14,442 nt of DNA from HRBIN01 sp038891515 (GCA_038891515.1 JAWAEB010000041.1:1-14442); one strand, 5' to 3'. Counted from the first letter of the stretch, positions 5,818-12,690 are shown. The notes: a model not told the origin generated them from the letters alone. Numbers and translations: made by a program.

Positions 5818-6972
5818 CTAAACCGCCTCTAGAATCACTGCACCAGCACCAGCCCCTAGTCCGGCCAGCGAAATGACTAGGACGGCACTAGCATTGTAGA
5901 CTTGGTTCTTTCCAGCCTGCTCGGTGAGCTGCATAGCCCCCTCTGCGACCTGATAAACACCTGTGGCGCCAACTGGGTGACCCCTTGCCTTCAGCCCTCC
6001 GAAAGTGTTTATTGGCAGGGGTCCTGAGAGGGAGAAGGTCTCTTTGCTTGCATATTCAGCTGCCCTGCCTCTTGGGGCAAAACCTGCTGCTTCGAGGCAT
6101 AGGGGTGCCATAATGCTGTAGTTGTCGAAGAGCTCCAAGAGGCGTATGTTGGCCCTCTCAACTCCTGCAGACTGTAGCGCTCTCTCCACTGCAATTCTCA
6201 CCGCACCCATCTCCAGCGGGTCACGTCTCTCTATAGACAACACTATGTCTGTGGCGAAGCCCAGCCCGGTTATGCGGCATTTGGGTGTGTCTAGGCGTTG
6301 GGCGGCGTCACCGCTGCAGAGTATCACTGATGCAGCGCCGTCGGATGGTGCTGCTGCCTCTAGACGGTGGATGGGCTCGGCCAAGTATGGTGAGTTGAGA
6401 ACAGCCTCTAGTTTCACGGGGAATGGGTATTGGGCGTGGTGTGCCTTTGAGGCGTTTTCATGGTCCAGTACAGGGAAATAGGCTATATCCTCTTGGGTTA
6501 CCCTGTGACGTCTCATGTATTCCCTATAAAGGAGGGCGGCCTCGGCTGCTTGATGGACCCCTAGCTGGCCTAGGTACTCCGCCCTTTCTTCACCTGCTCC
6601 AGCGGCCAAGACCTCCTCGGGCGTTGCGTCAGACATCTTCTCCACACCTGTCACGAGAACAACCTTGGCATATCCGGAGTGGATTGCCTGGACACCCATA
6701 GAGACTGCATAGAGTCCAGAGATACCGCCCGCCTCCACCCTCAATGCGGGCACGCCTAGCAGGCCAGTCTCCTCAGCTAGGAGTCCTCCTACATTGGACT
6801 GCTCTTGGAAGATCTCACCATAGAGGTTTGATACAATGATCTGGTCTACTGCTGAGACTCCGGACCTATCCAGAGATGTGAGAGCAGACTCTGCCGCTAG
6901 GTTTTCCAAACTCTTTTCCCAGTGCTCACCCACCTTGGTAACATTGGCTCCCACAACATAGACATCCTTCAT
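5818..6972 (-). CDS. Thiolase-family protein with degenerate active site (in the HMG-CoA synthase operon)
   Basis: A 384-residue thiolase fold of the archaeal/SCP2-like type. Conserved features are VTGVEKMSD at 108-115, APSDGAA at 208-214 and FGGLKARGHPVGATG at 324-338 with His332. By position it should be the acetoacetyl-CoA thiolase that feeds HMG-CoA synthase. However, the nucleophile segment, usually RVEAACASG, reads RVEAGGISG at 78-86, so the catalytic Cys is Gly83. The usual VHD reads LFD at 281-283 (His to Phe282), and the C-terminal HN motif reads SL at 368-369. No nearby cysteine can substitute by simple shift. It may therefore be a non-catalytic structural partner or have another chemistry. 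It starts with ATG 3 bases after the HMG-CoA synthase stop, preceded by a GGTGAGG ribosome site. Confidence 0.88.
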   Translation of the reverse strand: MKDVYVVGANVTKVGEHWEKSLENLAAESALTSLDRSGVSAVDQIIVSNLYGEIFQEQSNVGGLLAEETGLLGVPALRVEAGGISGLYAVSMGVQAIHSGYAKVVLVTGVEKMSDATPEEVLAAGAGEERAEYLGQLGVHQAAEAALLYREYMRRHRVTQEDIAYFPVLDHENASKAHHAQYPFPVKLEAVLNSPYLAEPIHRLEAAAPSDGAASVILCSGDAAQRLDTPKCRITGLGFATDIVLSIERRDPLEMGAVRIAVERALQSAGVERANIRLLELFDNYSIMAPLCLEAAGFAPRGRAAEYASKETFSLSGPLPINTFGGLKARGHPVGATGVYQVAEGAMQLTEQAGKNQVYNASAVLVISLAGLGAGAGAVILEAV

Positions 6973-6975
6973 TCT

Positions 6976-8022
6976 CTACGCCCTCACCTTATCACGGCTT
7001 TTCAGGTAGACGGCATAGTCGATCTCACGCCTCCTCCTCACCATACTCTCATAGGTTGGGGCCAGACTCCTTCTTTCAGATATACCATCTGCCACAACTA
7101 AAATGAAAGAGTCGCTGCCGGCACCCGAGCCGTAGGATGTCACCATGATTCTCTCATTAGGCTTCGCAATATCCAAGACTTTCACCAGTCCCAGCATGGA
7201 GCATGCGGCGTATGTGTTACCCACAATATTGGCCACAATACCTGGCTCCACCTTAGACATGGGTATGCCTAGGATCTTGGCTGCCGTTAAGGGGAATTTG
7301 ACGTTGGGCTGGTGGAAGACGAAGTAATCTATTTCTGATATCCTGAAGCCGTTCTCCTCTAGAATCATCTTGGCAGCGGAGAGTGTGTGGTGAAAGTAAG
7401 AGGGCTCTCCGGTGAATCTTCCAGTATGCATGGGGTATCTCTCGTAGCTGCGTCTCCAGAAATCGGGGGTGTCAGTCACAAAGGTTAGAGCGTATTCAAT
7501 TTGGGCGACGTTGTCGGCCGATGCCCGGCCTATGAGGAATGCAGCAGCACCACTTGCAGCAGTATACTCGAGGGAGTCATTGGGTCTTCCCTGCGCTGTG
7601 TCCGCACCTATCGCCAGACCATATCTTATCCGGCCCGCGCTCACCATTGATGAGACCAGATGTATCGCCTCGGTTCCAGCTTTACACGCGAACTCGAGGT
7701 CTGCAGACGTGGTGTTGCGTGCGATCCCAAGCATCTCAGCCACCAAGGTCCCGCAAGGCTTCACCGCATATGGCTTGGACTCTGTCCCCACATGTATTGC
7801 ACCTATCTCAGACGCATCCACCCTACCTCTACGTATGGCATACCTAGCAGCCTCAGCAGACATTGTGACTGTGTCCTCATCCTGCCCAGCCACGGACTTC
7901 TCCTCTATAGGTAAATCGGTCTCCGACCTACCCCATACACGTGCTATCTCAGAAGCTCTTATCCGGTAACGTGGTATATAGCAGCCGTATCCAACTATTC
8001 CCGTATCACCGATCCTCGGCAT
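6976..8022 (-). CDS. Hydroxymethylglutaryl-CoA synthase, archaeal type
   Basis: A 348-residue enzyme condensing acetyl-CoA with acetoacetyl-CoA to HMG-CoA, the committed feeder of the mevalonate pathway for archaeal lipids. The catalytic triad is visible: E81 in GTESKPYAVKP, C113 in LEFACKAGT, and H237 in FHQPN. The GNTYAACSMLG and SYGSGAGSDSF segments are also typical, and the length is normal for the archaeal family. It is the first gene of the operon synthase-thiolase-DUF35. ATG 8022 lies about 28 bases from a TATA element (TTTAAA), so the transcript is leaderless. An Lrp-type regulator diverges from it. The active site looks intact, in contrast to the next gene. Confidence 0.95.
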   Translation of the reverse strand: MPRIGDTGIVGYGCYIPRYRIRASEIARVWGRSETDLPIEEKSVAGQDEDTVTMSAEAARYAIRRGRVDASEIGAIHVGTESKPYAVKPCGTLVAEMLGIARNTTSADLEFACKAGTEAIHLVSSMVSAGRIRYGLAIGADTAQGRPNDSLEYTAASGAAAFLIGRASADNVAQIEYALTFVTDTPDFWRRSYERYPMHTGRFTGEPSYFHHTLSAAKMILEENGFRISEIDYFVFHQPNVKFPLTAAKILGIPMSKVEPGIVANIVGNTYAACSMLGLVKVLDIAKPNERIMVTSYGSGAGSDSFILVVADGISERRSLAPTYESMVRRRREIDYAVYLKSRDKVRA

Positions 8023-8045
8023 TTGTGTGTCCGCTCACTCACTGG

Positions 8046-8053
8046 CTTTAAAG
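8046..8053 (-). promoter_or_regulatory. TATA element of the HMG-CoA synthase operon
   Basis: CTTTAAAG (self-complementary), centred about 28 bases upstream of ATG 8022 on the minus strand, predicts a leaderless transcript. Confidence 0.55.
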
Positions 8054-8081
8054 TGTTTGCCCTCAGTCTAATAACGCATCG

Positions 8082-8097
8082 ACAATCGACGTATTGT
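8082..8097. promoter_or_regulatory. Inverted repeat between divergent genes, possible operator
   Basis: ACAAT, six bases CGACGT, then ATTGT. This perfect 5-bp dyad lies between the TATA elements of HMG-CoA synthase and the Lrp-like gene, just upstream of the latter. The position suits a site bound by the neighbouring regulator, whose family often controls itself, but no experiment or second copy supports it. Confidence 0.35.
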
Positions 8098-8104
8098 GCA
8101 AGGA

Positions 8105-8111
8105 TTTAAAA
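8105..8111 (+). promoter_or_regulatory. TATA element of the Lrp-like regulator gene
   Basis: TTTAAAA is centred 26-27 bases upstream of ATG 8134, the expected distance for a leaderless archaeal mRNA. This decides ATG 8134 over the out-of-frame ATG at 8121. Confidence 0.6.
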
Positions 8112-8133
8112 GACTAATTCATGGGCAATCGGG

Positions 8134-8586
8134 ATGGAGACAAAGCTGGACGAGAAGGACATTAAGATAATACAGGAGTTGCAAGTGGATTCTAGTCAGA
8201 GCATAACAACCATTGCGGCAAGGCTGAAAATGCCTAGGACCACAGTGCAGGAACGGATCAAGAGGCTGCGGGCCCAGGGGGTTCTGAGGAAGTTCACGGT
8301 CCAGCTGGACTATAGCAAGATGGGCAAACCGGTGACAGCCTTTATACTCGTCTCGGTGGGTATGAGCAGCAGCATCCCCCAGAAGGTTCTTGCACAAGAG
8401 ATAGCCAAGCTGCCGGACGTGGTGGAGGTTCACATAATTGCTGGCGAGTGGGATATCTTGGTGAAGGTTAGGAGCGAGTCCATGCAGACGATAGGCTCCC
8501 TAGTGGTGGATAGGCTGAGGTCTATGGAGGGTGTTGCTAGGACGGTGACATGCGTTTCTTTCCAAGCGGTTAAGGAGGATGGATAG
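8134..8586 (+). CDS. Lrp/AsnC-family transcription regulator
   Basis: A 150-residue protein with the two standard domains. Residues about 5-60 are a winged helix-turn-helix (LDEKDIKIIQELQ, then TTVQERIKRLRAQGVL). Residues about 70-145 are an alpha/beta ligand-sensing RAM domain, with VVEVHIIAGEWDILVKV in its usual place. Such proteins form dimers and octamers and often sense amino acids or other small molecules. It is divergent from the HMG-CoA synthase operon with an inverted repeat between them, so control of itself and possibly of that operon is plausible but unproven. It is followed by a 99-base gap before cdvC. Confidence 0.93.
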   Translation: METKLDEKDIKIIQELQVDSSQSITTIAARLKMPRTTVQERIKRLRAQGVLRKFTVQLDYSKMGKPVTAFILVSVGMSSSIPQKVLAQEIAKLPDVVEVHIIAGEWDILVKVRSESMQTIGSLVVDRLRSMEGVARTVTCVSFQAVKEDG

Positions 8587-8650
8587 CATCATACGGGGGT
8601 ATATCGGCACAAATCCAAAAGTAATAGCCTGGCTACGGACCGGCTTAGCG

Positions 8651-8656
8651 TATATA
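8651..8656 (+). promoter_or_regulatory. TATA element of cdvC
   Basis: TATATA in GCGTATATAGTC, about 33 bases upstream of ATG 8686, gives a leader of roughly seven bases. GAGG lies about nine bases before the ATG. The rest of the gap 8587-8685 shows nothing recognisable. Confidence 0.5.
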
Positions 8657-8685
8657 GTCATCCCCTTCCCGGCAGAGGACTAGGC

Positions 8686-9795
8686 ATGTCTCAAGAGCTG
8701 GAGAGGATAGCAGCTGGTAGAGCCAAGGAAGCTGTGTACTACGATAGGTTAGGCCAGAAGAGTAAGGCTGTCAAGGTGTATAGGGAGGTGGTGGATATCC
8801 TATGGCGTATCTACAGCCTCACATCCGACCAATCGCTAAAGAGGGTGTATCAGGAGAAGATCAGGGAGTATCAGGAGCGTATCGACATACTATCATCGGA
8901 TAGCCCAGCCCCTACCACACCTCCCCAGATGACCCTGAGCGATGTTGTCCTCAACCAGAAGCCTCAAGTGAGGTGGGATGATATAGTAAATATTGAGGAG
9001 GCTAAGAGGGCTATAAAAGAGAGCATAATCTTTCCTGTTAAGAGGCCTGACTTGTTTCCGCTGGGGTGGCCACGTGGCATATTACTCTTCGGTCCACCTG
9101 GCTGCGGAAAGACTCTCCTAGCCGCTGCGGCGGCTAACGAGCTGGATGCCAGCTTCGTGATAGTTGATGCTGCTACAATAATGTCCAAGTGGTTGGGCGA
9201 GTCGGAGAAAAACGTGTCCAAGATATTTAATCAGTGTAGACAGGAAGCGCGGAACGGTAGGCCATCCATTATCTTCATAGATGAGGTGGACTCTCTGACG
9301 TCTGAGAGGTTCATGGAGGTGGGTGGGGAGGCTAGAGTGAGGAACCAGCTGATAAAGGAGATGGACAGCGTGTTGGATAAGGGTCGGAAGGACTATCTAT
9401 ACGTTATTGCTGCTACCAATAAGCCGTGGCACTTGGATGAGCCTTTTATAAGGCGTTTCCAGAAGAGGGTTTATGTCACGCTCCCGGATCTGCCGGCGAG
9501 GAAACTACTCTTTGAGATGTATACCCGAGGGCTTGGGATGGACAGCTCGGTTGAGCTTGGTCAGTTGGCAATGATAACTGATGGATATTCTGGAGCGGAC
9601 ATACATGATGCGTGTATGGAGGCTCAGCTGAAGGTTGTGAGCGAGTTCTTCGCAAGCGGCGGCGGTGAGAATGGTAGTCCTAGGGCGATAACTATGGAGG
9701 ACTTTACAGAGGTCCTGAAGAGAAGGCGGCCCTCGGTCTCATTGGAGAATATGAGAAAGCTGTTGGATTGGCAGGCTAGATATGCGACTGGCTAG
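8686..9795 (+). CDS. cdvC: CdvC, Vps4-like AAA ATPase of the ESCRT cell-division machinery
   Basis: A 369-residue protein. Residues 1-70 form an MIT-like three-helix domain that binds ESCRT-III tails, followed by a Pro/Thr-rich linker (73-82). The AAA module has Walker A GPPGCGKT at 136-143, pore-loop K168-W169-L170, Walker B IIFIDE at 195-200, sensor-1 N245 in AATNKPW, and arginine-finger R256-R257. A short C-terminal Vps4-type helix ends the protein (about 350-365). Vps4/CdvC hexamers remodel and disassemble ESCRT-III polymers during membrane constriction. Its partner cdvB converges on it, and the stop codons interlock (4-base overlap). In many Thermoproteota the cdv genes sit in one co-oriented cluster with cdvA. 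Here they are convergent and no cdvA is seen. Confidence 0.95.
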   Translation: MSQELERIAAGRAKEAVYYDRLGQKSKAVKVYREVVDILWRIYSLTSDQSLKRVYQEKIREYQERIDILSSDSPAPTTPPQMTLSDVVLNQKPQVRWDDIVNIEEAKRAIKESIIFPVKRPDLFPLGWPRGILLFGPPGCGKTLLAAAAANELDASFVIVDAATIMSKWLGESEKNVSKIFNQCRQEARNGRPSIIFIDEVDSLTSERFMEVGGEARVRNQLIKEMDSVLDKGRKDYLYVIAATNKPWHLDEPFIRRFQKRVYVTLPDLPARKLLFEMYTRGLGMDSSVELGQLAMITDGYSGADIHDACMEAQLKVVSEFFASGGGENGSPRAITMEDFTEVLKRRRPSVSLENMRKLLDWQARYATG

Positions 9796-10553
9796 GACAT
9801 CTCCAGTTCTATAAGCCCCTTGCTATGTAGGCTTCTCAACGCCTCAGTGATGGTTTCCACATCCATCTTCAGCCTGTCAGCACAGGTGTGAAGATCCAGC
9901 TCCTCCCCGTTCACAGCAGCAACATATGAGTAGACAGCCTTCTCCAGCTCTGTGAGCTGAGGAGCATCTGGGAAGCTCTCCCGCACTTTCTCGGCAGCTA
10001 TTCTTTTCGCCTCTTCCATTATGAACCTTGCCTCGTCGGAGATCTCAGCCCCGGAGGAGTTGGGTAAAGAAGTGTAGCCAGTGCTACTTACGAAGGTCTC
10101 TATCATGACCATGAGGGATTGGAGATGTTCTGATGCCTCTGGGGCTACGTCCGTTATCTCCGACATTACGCTCTGTATTAACTGTGTAAGAGGGCGTAGG
10201 AGTGTGATTGCCTCACCGAGCTCAAGGATGCTCTCCAACCTTATCTTAACCTGGAGTAGAAGTAGCTGGCTATGGACTATTATGTTGGCTAGCTTCCTTA
10301 TCTCAGCTATCTCTGAGGCGTATATCTTTGCCCGCTCGTCATCCTTAGCTATAAGGGCTTCCGCACACCTGTCCAAGTAGGTTCTGCCACGCTCCACCAT
10401 CTCCCTATACTTGTTGGAAAGTCTCTCTATGTGTCCGGTGAGGCTTGAGATAGATTTCTCAATCCTGACACCCATAGACTCGCTGCCCACGGAGTCCAAT
10501 CCCTCCCAGACGTAGATGCTTTCACGCCAGTAATCCTCCCCACTAACCCTCAA
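9792..10553 (-). CDS. cdvB: CdvB, ESCRT-III-like cell-division protein with C-terminal winged helix
   Basis: A 253-residue protein. Residues about 28-155 form the long helical Snf7-like ESCRT-III core (MGVRIEKSISSLTGHIERL onward, with an RPLTQLIQSVM amphipathic helix). A Ser/Pro linker spans about 156-172, followed by another helix (173-193) containing SFPDAPQL. Residues 198-253 form a winged helix, as in CdvB, where it binds CdvA. It should polymerise at the division site and be remodelled by the neighbouring CdvC through the MIT domain. The SFPDAPQL stretch could serve as an MIT-interacting motif, but this is not certain. The start is taken as TTG 10553 because no ATG occurs before residue 27, which would delete the N terminus, and a TATA element lies about 36 bases upstream. 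Confidence 0.85.
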   Translation of the reverse strand: MRVSGEDYWRESIYVWEGLDSVGSESMGVRIEKSISSLTGHIERLSNKYREMVERGRTYLDRCAEALIAKDDERAKIYASEIAEIRKLANIIVHSQLLLLQVKIRLESILELGEAITLLRPLTQLIQSVMSEITDVAPEASEHLQSLMVMIETFVSSTGYTSLPNSSGAEISDEARFIMEEAKRIAAEKVRESFPDAPQLTELEKAVYSYVAAVNGEELDLHTCADRLKMDVETITEALRSLHSKGLIELEMS

Positions 10554-10585
10554 GATGGATACCTAGCCTGGCCGTATTCAGCAGA

Positions 10586-10592
10586 AATATAT
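10586..10592 (-). promoter_or_regulatory. TATA element of cdvB
   Basis: On the minus strand ATATATT is centred about 36 bases upstream of TTG 10553, placing transcription start near 10563. This supports the TTG start. The 105-base gap 10554-10658 otherwise shows nothing recognisable. Confidence 0.45.
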
Positions 10593-10658
10593 GCTTCACC
10601 TTCGCTCAGCTTTGAGGTATTCCAGCACAATTACCCCATTACTACCTTGCGCATCGTG

Positions 10659-11075
10659 TTAGGAACATCTCATTCCGAATATGTCGTCTCGCTCGTATTC
10701 CGCCTGCCAAGTAGCCTTGCTGCTAGTCCTCAGCCTCAGTCCCACGAGCGTGAACCCTTCAGGGCAGGTCTCTAGGGCCACTTTCATAGCCTCAGCTGGA
10801 TTGGATGCACCTACTTCACGCACCATCCTCTTCTCACCCCTCTCCCGCTCCTCCCTGTAGCATTTGAGACACAGGCTCCTTCCCCGAAGAACCGTTATCG
10901 TCAACCTCCTCACCTTGGTGGCACATGAGTCACAGACTACAGGTTGAAGACCGCATCCCTGACACACGTAGCCAAAGCCTGTTATATATTGGAAGGGCTC
11001 GCCAGCACTAGATTCACGGCCGCACACCCTGCAGACAGCATCCTCTCCATGTCTTGATGATAGATGTCCGAGCAT
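10659..11075 (-). CDS. Eight-cysteine zinc-finger protein, FYVE/RING-like spacing, unknown function
   Basis: A 138-residue protein. Residues 15-72 hold four CxxC pairs: C15/C18, C38/C41, C48/C51 and C69/C72. The spacing 2-19-2-6-2-17-2 and the run CQGCGLQPVVCDSC followed by C69-L-K-C72-Y resemble the cross-braced fold of FYVE and RING fingers. The basic RHHC signature of true FYVE domains is absent, and two separate zinc ribbons are also possible. The C-terminal part (about 86-132) looks like a small alpha/beta domain. I chose ATG 11075 rather than GTG 11093 because the TATA element lies exactly 26 bases from 11075 but only 8 from 11093. It lies upstream of cdvB in the same orientation (105-base gap, separate promoter). 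I do not recognise a family. Confidence 0.75.
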   Translation of the reverse strand: MLGHLSSRHGEDAVCRVCGRESSAGEPFQYITGFGYVCQGCGLQPVVCDSCATKVRRLTITVLRGRSLCLKCYREERERGEKRMVREVGASNPAEAMKVALETCPEGFTLVGLRLRTSSKATWQAEYERDDIFGMRCS

Positions 11076-11096
11076 GGCGGGTGAGCGTTCCACCCC

Positions 11097-11105
11097 CTTA
11101 AATAG
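11097..11105. promoter_or_regulatory. Shared bidirectional TATA element
   Basis: CTTAAATAG on the plus strand reads as CTATTTAAG on the minus strand. Its centre (11101) is 26 bases from ATG 11075 (minus) and 27 bases from ATG 11128 (plus), so one element could place both transcription starts at the two start codons. The intergenic distance between the ATGs is only 52 bases, and no second TATA-like motif is visible. Confidence 0.55.
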
Positions 11106-11127
11106 CTGTCACAGCCCACCAAATGCG

Positions 11128-11715
11128 ATGCCAAAGATAGCTGGAGCCGTTTTGGCCGCTGGGCTTTCTAGAAGGTTTCAAGGTGACAAGCTTGCCCAAG
11201 CAGTGGGCGGTAAGACCCTTCTGGAGTGGGCTCTACAGTCATTGGAGCCTGTGGACTATAGGGCTGTTGTTCTTAGACTGGGAGACAGGAAGAGGGGCAT
11301 TATACGTGGAGACTTCACAGTTCTCGTTAATTTCAGGCCTGAGCGTGGTTTGAGCAGCTCGGTGAAGGTTGCAGCTTCTTGGACTCCACCAGACTCGGAT
11401 GGACTGCTTCTTGTTCTAGGGGATCAGCCCCTTTCATGGACGGTCACACCTAGAATAATAAGGGAGCTCGTGGATGATTGCTTGGGCGTGTCAGCCCTAC
11501 TGGACGGCGAACCTGTGAGCCCGGCCCTCTTCTCACGTCAGATCCTTCACGAGCTCCTTATGTTGGAAGGTGATGTGGGAGCCAAAAGTGTTGTGCTACG
11601 TCACAGACATCGCTTCAGATTTGTCAAGGTTGATAGGGATGATGTGCTGGACTCAGATAGGCCTGAAGACCTAGAAGATGTACGTCGAGCTTTAGCCCGT
11701 ATCAAGAGTCTCTAA
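11128..11715 (+). CDS. MobA/MocA-like nucleotidyltransferase (molybdenum cofactor type)
   Basis: A 195-residue NTP-transferase. The N-terminal nucleotide-binding loop LAAGLSRRFQGDK occupies 9-21. GLSSSVK (74-80) and the metal-site motif GDQP (98-101) follow, then SPALF (131-135), GDVGAK (148-153) and DSDRPED (175-181), all typical of MobA/MocA-type enzymes. These join GMP or CMP to the molybdopterin cofactor, but related enzymes act on other substrates, so specificity is open. An in-frame ATG at 11074 would add 18 residues and overlap the divergent gene. I chose 11128 because it begins directly with the fold and lies 27 bases from the TATA element. No other molybdenum gene is nearby. Its end overlaps the convergent winged-helix gene by 24 bases. 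Confidence 0.85.
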   Translation: MPKIAGAVLAAGLSRRFQGDKLAQAVGGKTLLEWALQSLEPVDYRAVVLRLGDRKRGIIRGDFTVLVNFRPERGLSSSVKVAASWTPPDSDGLLLVLGDQPLSWTVTPRIIRELVDDCLGVSALLDGEPVSPALFSRQILHELLMLEGDVGAKSVVLRHRHRFRFVKVDRDDVLDSDRPEDLEDVRRALARIKSL

Positions 11716-12633
11716 GATGTCAACCGTGTCTACTCTACCATCTCCATCAAGGTCACGACCCTGTATCACCGCAGACCAGACACGTCCACCATTATAACGG
11801 GCCAGCAAGTCACTGTGATGGTTAGTGAGTGTCATGACTGCGGCCTTCGTACCAACAGCCCTAAGCCCGGCAAGAACTATCACAGTCCTCCTCTCATCAT
11901 ACGGGTTGGGTATTTTCGCCACGAGACCTACATACTCGTTGGTATAGGTCTGGGTAGGTGAGACTATTCCAGCCCAGTAGTTCCCCTCAACAAAGTTTGC
12001 GGGCATATCCTTGTTGACCATAGCCGTTATCACGTTGGTCCCAGGCCCACCCAGCAGTATCATGTTCTGCTCATATAGCTTTTCAGCCCTCACATCAACA
12101 TCAAGCCTGACTGCGAAGTCACTCGGAAGCCTGACGTACCTTCCTAGGAACAGCCCTAGCTGAAAACCGTAGTGCCCATCCGCGGCCACAGACTGGAGTG
12201 GGCCGTGGGGGTGGGGGGAGCCCACCACCACCAACCCCCTCAGCTCTCCACCCTCAACCATGGGACTTAAGAATTTGGCCAAGTGCTCGGGCATTGTAGT
12301 TAGGGAGCTTCTACGAACCCATCCACTCCTGTCTATTGCCACCGCAACCGCCTGCGCGCTGGCTCGGTACAATACAGCTCTGCCACCTCTCACATCCACC
12401 TCACTATCCTTCACTAATAACCCGGCTCCATACATCCGCCGGATATGATTCGACACCAGCTGCTTGCTCGTCCCCAATCTCTCGGCAACCTCAGCAGCAT
12501 AGCTGGGTTTCCTGGACAGAATCCTCATAATCCTCACTCCTATACGGCTCGTGAGTATCCTTAGGACTTCCTCATCCTCGACCATAATCCCGCTCAGCTC
12601 GTATTCGTCCCGTACAAGTTTGATGCGTCGCAT
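11692..12633 (-). CDS. Winged-helix protein fused to a C-terminal domain with a calcium-loop motif
   Basis: A 313-residue protein. Residues about 22-95 form an ArsR-like winged helix (ILTSRIGVRIMRIL, then TSKQLVSNHIRRMYGAGLL). The rest is a domain I cannot name firmly. It contains the strand-rich MILLGGPGTNVITAMVN (191-207), which recalls the GGP-N motif of archaeal S-layer-like outer domains, and VIVLAGLRAVGTKAAVM (251-267). At the C terminus, 294-305 (DLDGDGRVDTVD) is a textbook EF-hand/dockerin-type loop with acidic residues at positions 1, 3, 5, 9 and 12. No signal peptide or membrane helix is visible, so it is probably cytoplasmic. It diverges from glmS with two direct repeats in between, so it may regulate itself and glmS. 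ATG 12633 is the only sensible start. Confidence 0.8.
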   Translation of the reverse strand: MRRIKLVRDEYELSGIMVEDEEVLRILTSRIGVRIMRILSRKPSYAAEVAERLGTSKQLVSNHIRRMYGAGLLVKDSEVDVRGGRAVLYRASAQAVAVAIDRSGWVRRSSLTTMPEHLAKFLSPMVEGGELRGLVVVGSPHPHGPLQSVAADGHYGFQLGLFLGRYVRLPSDFAVRLDVDVRAEKLYEQNMILLGGPGTNVITAMVNKDMPANFVEGNYWAGIVSPTQTYTNEYVGLVAKIPNPYDERRTVIVLAGLRAVGTKAAVMTLTNHHSDLLARYNGGRVWSAVIQGRDLDGDGRVDTVDILETLDTG

Positions 12634-12635
12634 AG

Positions 12636-12665
12636 ACCGGTCAATGATGTTCTTTACCGGTCAAT
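12636..12665. repeat. Two direct repeats ACCGGTCAAT, 20 bp apart, candidate operators
   Basis: Identical ACCGGTCAAT copies occur at 12636-12645 and 12656-12665, exactly two helical turns apart. Each contains the palindrome ACCGGT, and the first extends to GACCGGTC. One covers the predicted transcription start of the winged-helix gene and the other abuts its TATA element, a layout expected for autorepression. Confidence 0.55.
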
Positions 12666-12670
12666 ATATG
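12664..12670 (-). promoter_or_regulatory. TATA element of the winged-helix gene
   Basis: On the minus strand CATATAT is centred about 34 bases before ATG 12633, giving a leader of about eight bases. It touches the second ACCGGTCAAT repeat. Confidence 0.45.
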
Positions 12671-12681
12671 TTTCAACACGT

Positions 12682-12690
12682 CTTTATAAC
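12682..12690 (+). promoter_or_regulatory. TATA element of glmS
   Basis: CTTTATAAC is centred about 27 bases upstream of ATG 12713, predicting a leaderless mRNA. No glmS ribozyme or long leader is present. Confidence 0.6.

Noticed and set aside
7469..7969. Plus-strand frame of 166 codons inside the HMG-CoA synthase gene
   Set aside because: It is antisense to a gene with all catalytic motifs. The sequence has no domain and no promoter-like start.
8119..8433. Minus-strand frame of 104 codons opposite the Lrp-like gene
   Set aside because: It is antisense to a clear two-domain regulator, and its composition is that of a shadow frame.
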